The position numbers were made by a program, and so were the translations under genes. This document shows, piece after piece, positions 4,989-6,358 of a DNA stretch of 6,358 bases. Every line of letters begins with the position of its first letter. Position 1 is the first letter of the stretch. The notes under the pieces are model-generated. The model searched no databases. It was given only the letters and a program-made list of their open reading frames with translations, and was not told where the DNA came from. Origin of the DNA: Hyphomicrobiales bacterium (GTDB lineage Bacteria > Pseudomonadota > Alphaproteobacteria > Micropepsales > Micropepsaceae); the NCBI GenBank assembly GCA_017849395.1, contig JAFIHO010000322.1, forward strand, positions 1 to 6,358, given 5' to 3'.

Positions 4989-6358
4989 CTATAAAACCTG
5001 CAACACGCCGCTCTCCGTCAGAATCTGCGGCAGGATTACAGGCTTGTCCGCGCCGGGCGCGTAATAGAGATACATCGGCACACCGGTGCGGCCATTCTCC
5101 TTCAGCAGTTGCGTGATCTCGTCATTGCGGTTGGTCCAGTCGGCGACCATGTAGACCACTTTCTTCGCCGCGAACGCATCCTTCACCGTCTGCTTGGACA
5201 GCACGGCTTCCTCGTTCACCAGACAGGTGATGCACCAGGCGGCGGTGGCATCGACGAATACCGGCGTCTTCGCGGCGCGCAATTCCGCCAGCTTCGCCGC
5301 CGTGTAAGGCTCGCCCGCGCTTTTCGCCGCCATGGCCGCCGCGGGCGCGCTGGCGCTGCGCAACAGCGACAAGCCGCCAAGTCCCGCCAGCGCCACCAGT
5401 AGCGCCGCAACAATACCCGCGACGCGTCCGCTGCCGGACAGGTCGCGCGTGACGCTCCACAGCCAGAGCGCCATCGCCAGCGCCACCATCGCCGCCAGGA
5501 TCGCGGCCACGCCGGTCGGCCCAGCGCTGATCGACAGCACCCAAACAAGCCACGCAGCCGTGGCATATACGGGGAATGCCAGAAACTGCTTCAGCCGCAG
5601 CATCCAGGGTCCCGGCTTCGGCATGAAGCTCAAGGCACGCGGCCACACGCCGAGCAACAGGAATGGCAGCGAAAAGCCCGCGCCCAGCGCGACGAACACG
5701 GCCATCGCATTGGTCACGCTCTGAGTCAGCGCAAAGCCCAGCGCCGCTGCCATGAAAGGCGCGGTGCAAGGCGCGGCCACCGCCACCGCCAGAACGCCGG
5801 TGAAGAAGGCGCCGGTCACGCCGCCCCTTTGCGTCAGACTTTCGCCCGCCGTGATGGAGCCGAACTCGAACAGGCCGGACAGATTCAGGCCCACCGCGAA
5901 GATCAGCAGCGCGAAGCCCGCCACCGCCAGCGGCTCCTGCAACTGGAAACCCCAGCCAACCGCCGTGCCCGTCGCGCGCAACAGCACGATGGCGATCCCG
6001 AACAGCGCGAACGTCACCACCGCGCCACCCGCATAGGCGAAACTCTCCGCCCGCGCACCGCCATCATGATGCCGCGCCAAGGCCAGCGCCTTCATCGCCA
6101 GGATCGGCAACACACAGGGCATCACATTCAGGATCAGCCCGCCCAGGAATGCGAACAGCAGCGACGCGGCCAATGTCAGGTCCGCCTGGCCCGCGCCCGT
6201 ACCCGCGCTGGTGAAGGTCACGGACGGCACCGGGCCCACAGGCGCATTCACATTCAGCGCCTGCACCGAACCGTCGCTCGATTTCAGCACCAGCACGCCT
6301 TCCAGCGGCCCGCCGCCTTTCGCCTTCTCGTCCGGCGTCAGGCGCAGCACCAGCCCAT
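4989..6358 (-). CDS. DsbD/ScsB-type thiol:disulfide interchange protein (5' end outside window)
   Basis: This inner-membrane protein moves electrons from cytoplasmic thioredoxin to periplasmic thiol proteins. The visible 455 residues are the C-terminal part; the frame is open through the window edge, so the start and most of the N-terminal periplasmic domain are missing. Numbering from the GTG codon at 6350: the end of the N-terminal domain (1-55), then eight membrane helices between about 58 and 330, with the two redox cysteines in MPCVLPIL (Cys79) and AAPCTAPFM (Cys195). A C-terminal thioredoxin-like domain (about 345-453) carries WCITC (Cys373 and Cys376) in DATAAWCITCLVNEEAVL and a likely cis-proline in TGVPMYLYY (Pro425). 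All four visible catalytic cysteines are present, so the protein should be active. The stop is TAG (4989-4991), next to the composite repeat. Assignment to the ScsB/DsbD family is firm; the partner protein is unknown. Confidence 0.92.
   Translation of the reverse strand, partial: GLVLRLTPDEKAKGGGPLEGVLVLKSSDGSVQALNVNAPVGPVPSVTFTSAGTGAGQADLTLAASLLFAFLGGLILNVMPCVLPILAMKALALARHHDGGARAESFAYAGGAVVTFALFGIAIVLLRATGTAVGWGFQLQEPLAVAGFALLIFAVGLNLSGLFEFGSITAGESLTQRGGVTGAFFTGVLAVAVAAPCTAPFMAAALGFALTQSVTNAMAVFVALGAGFSLPFLLLGVWPRALSFMPKPGPWMLRLKQFLAFPVYATAAWLVWVLSISAGPTGVAAILAAMVALAMALWLWSVTRDLSGSGRVAGIVAALLVALAGLGGLSLLRSASAPAAAMAAKSAGEPYTAAKLAELRAAKTPVFVDATAAWCITCLVNEEAVLSKQTVKDAFAAKKVVYMVADWTNRNDEITQLLKENGRTGVPMYLYYAPGADKPVILPQILTESGVLQVL

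Noticed and set aside
6356..6358. CAT at the right edge as an ATG start of the DsbD-like gene
   Set aside because: It is in a different frame from the DsbD coding sequence, and the protein is clearly lacking most of its N-terminal domain, so the true start is beyond the window.

Overview
The window looks like a chromosomal segment of a GC-rich alphaproteobacterium. The grounds are the pdxA-rsmA gene pair with overlapping ends, a small DUF3096-type membrane protein next to a protein carrying the alphaproteobacterial 'EDSFPASDPPS' motif, frequent weak or non-ATG starts, and intergenic palindromes of the GGATGGCC...GGCCATGA and CTCCCCC...GGGGGAG kinds seen in that class. I cannot place it below class level. 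It is mostly ordinary core and accessory chromosome; I see no phage, transposase, CRISPR array, toxin-antitoxin or defence gene.

Layout from left to right: a possible last few codons of an upstream gene (1-27); a structured 165-base intergenic region holding two palindromes in opposite orientation (85-175); pdxA (193-1140, +), vitamin B6 synthesis; rsmA/ksgA (1133-1966, +), 16S rRNA dimethylation, overlapping pdxA by 8 bases; a CysJ-like NADPH/FAD/FMN reductase (1986-3401, -), convergent with rsmA across only 19 bases; a divergent intergenic region (3402-3586); a two-gene unit of small proteins (3587-3757 and 3766-4038, +), a DUF3096 membrane protein and a hydrophilic 90-residue protein; a strong hairpin (4057-4094); an orphan ModA-like periplasmic binding protein (4144-4875, +), probably starting at TTG; a composite palindromic repeat (4896-4988); and the 5'-truncated end of a DsbD/ScsB-type thiol:disulfide interchange protein (4989-6358, -), which runs off the right edge.

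Functionally, pdxA and rsmA form a conserved housekeeping operon whose members are linked by position rather than by pathway. The flavoprotein and the DsbD-like protein both move reducing power, the first from NADPH through FAD and FMN in the cytoplasm, the second across the membrane to periplasmic thiols. Nothing here shows that they work together. The binding protein has no permease or ATPase beside it. The least-described elements are the small-protein pair at 3587-4038 and the two palindromic repeat regions.
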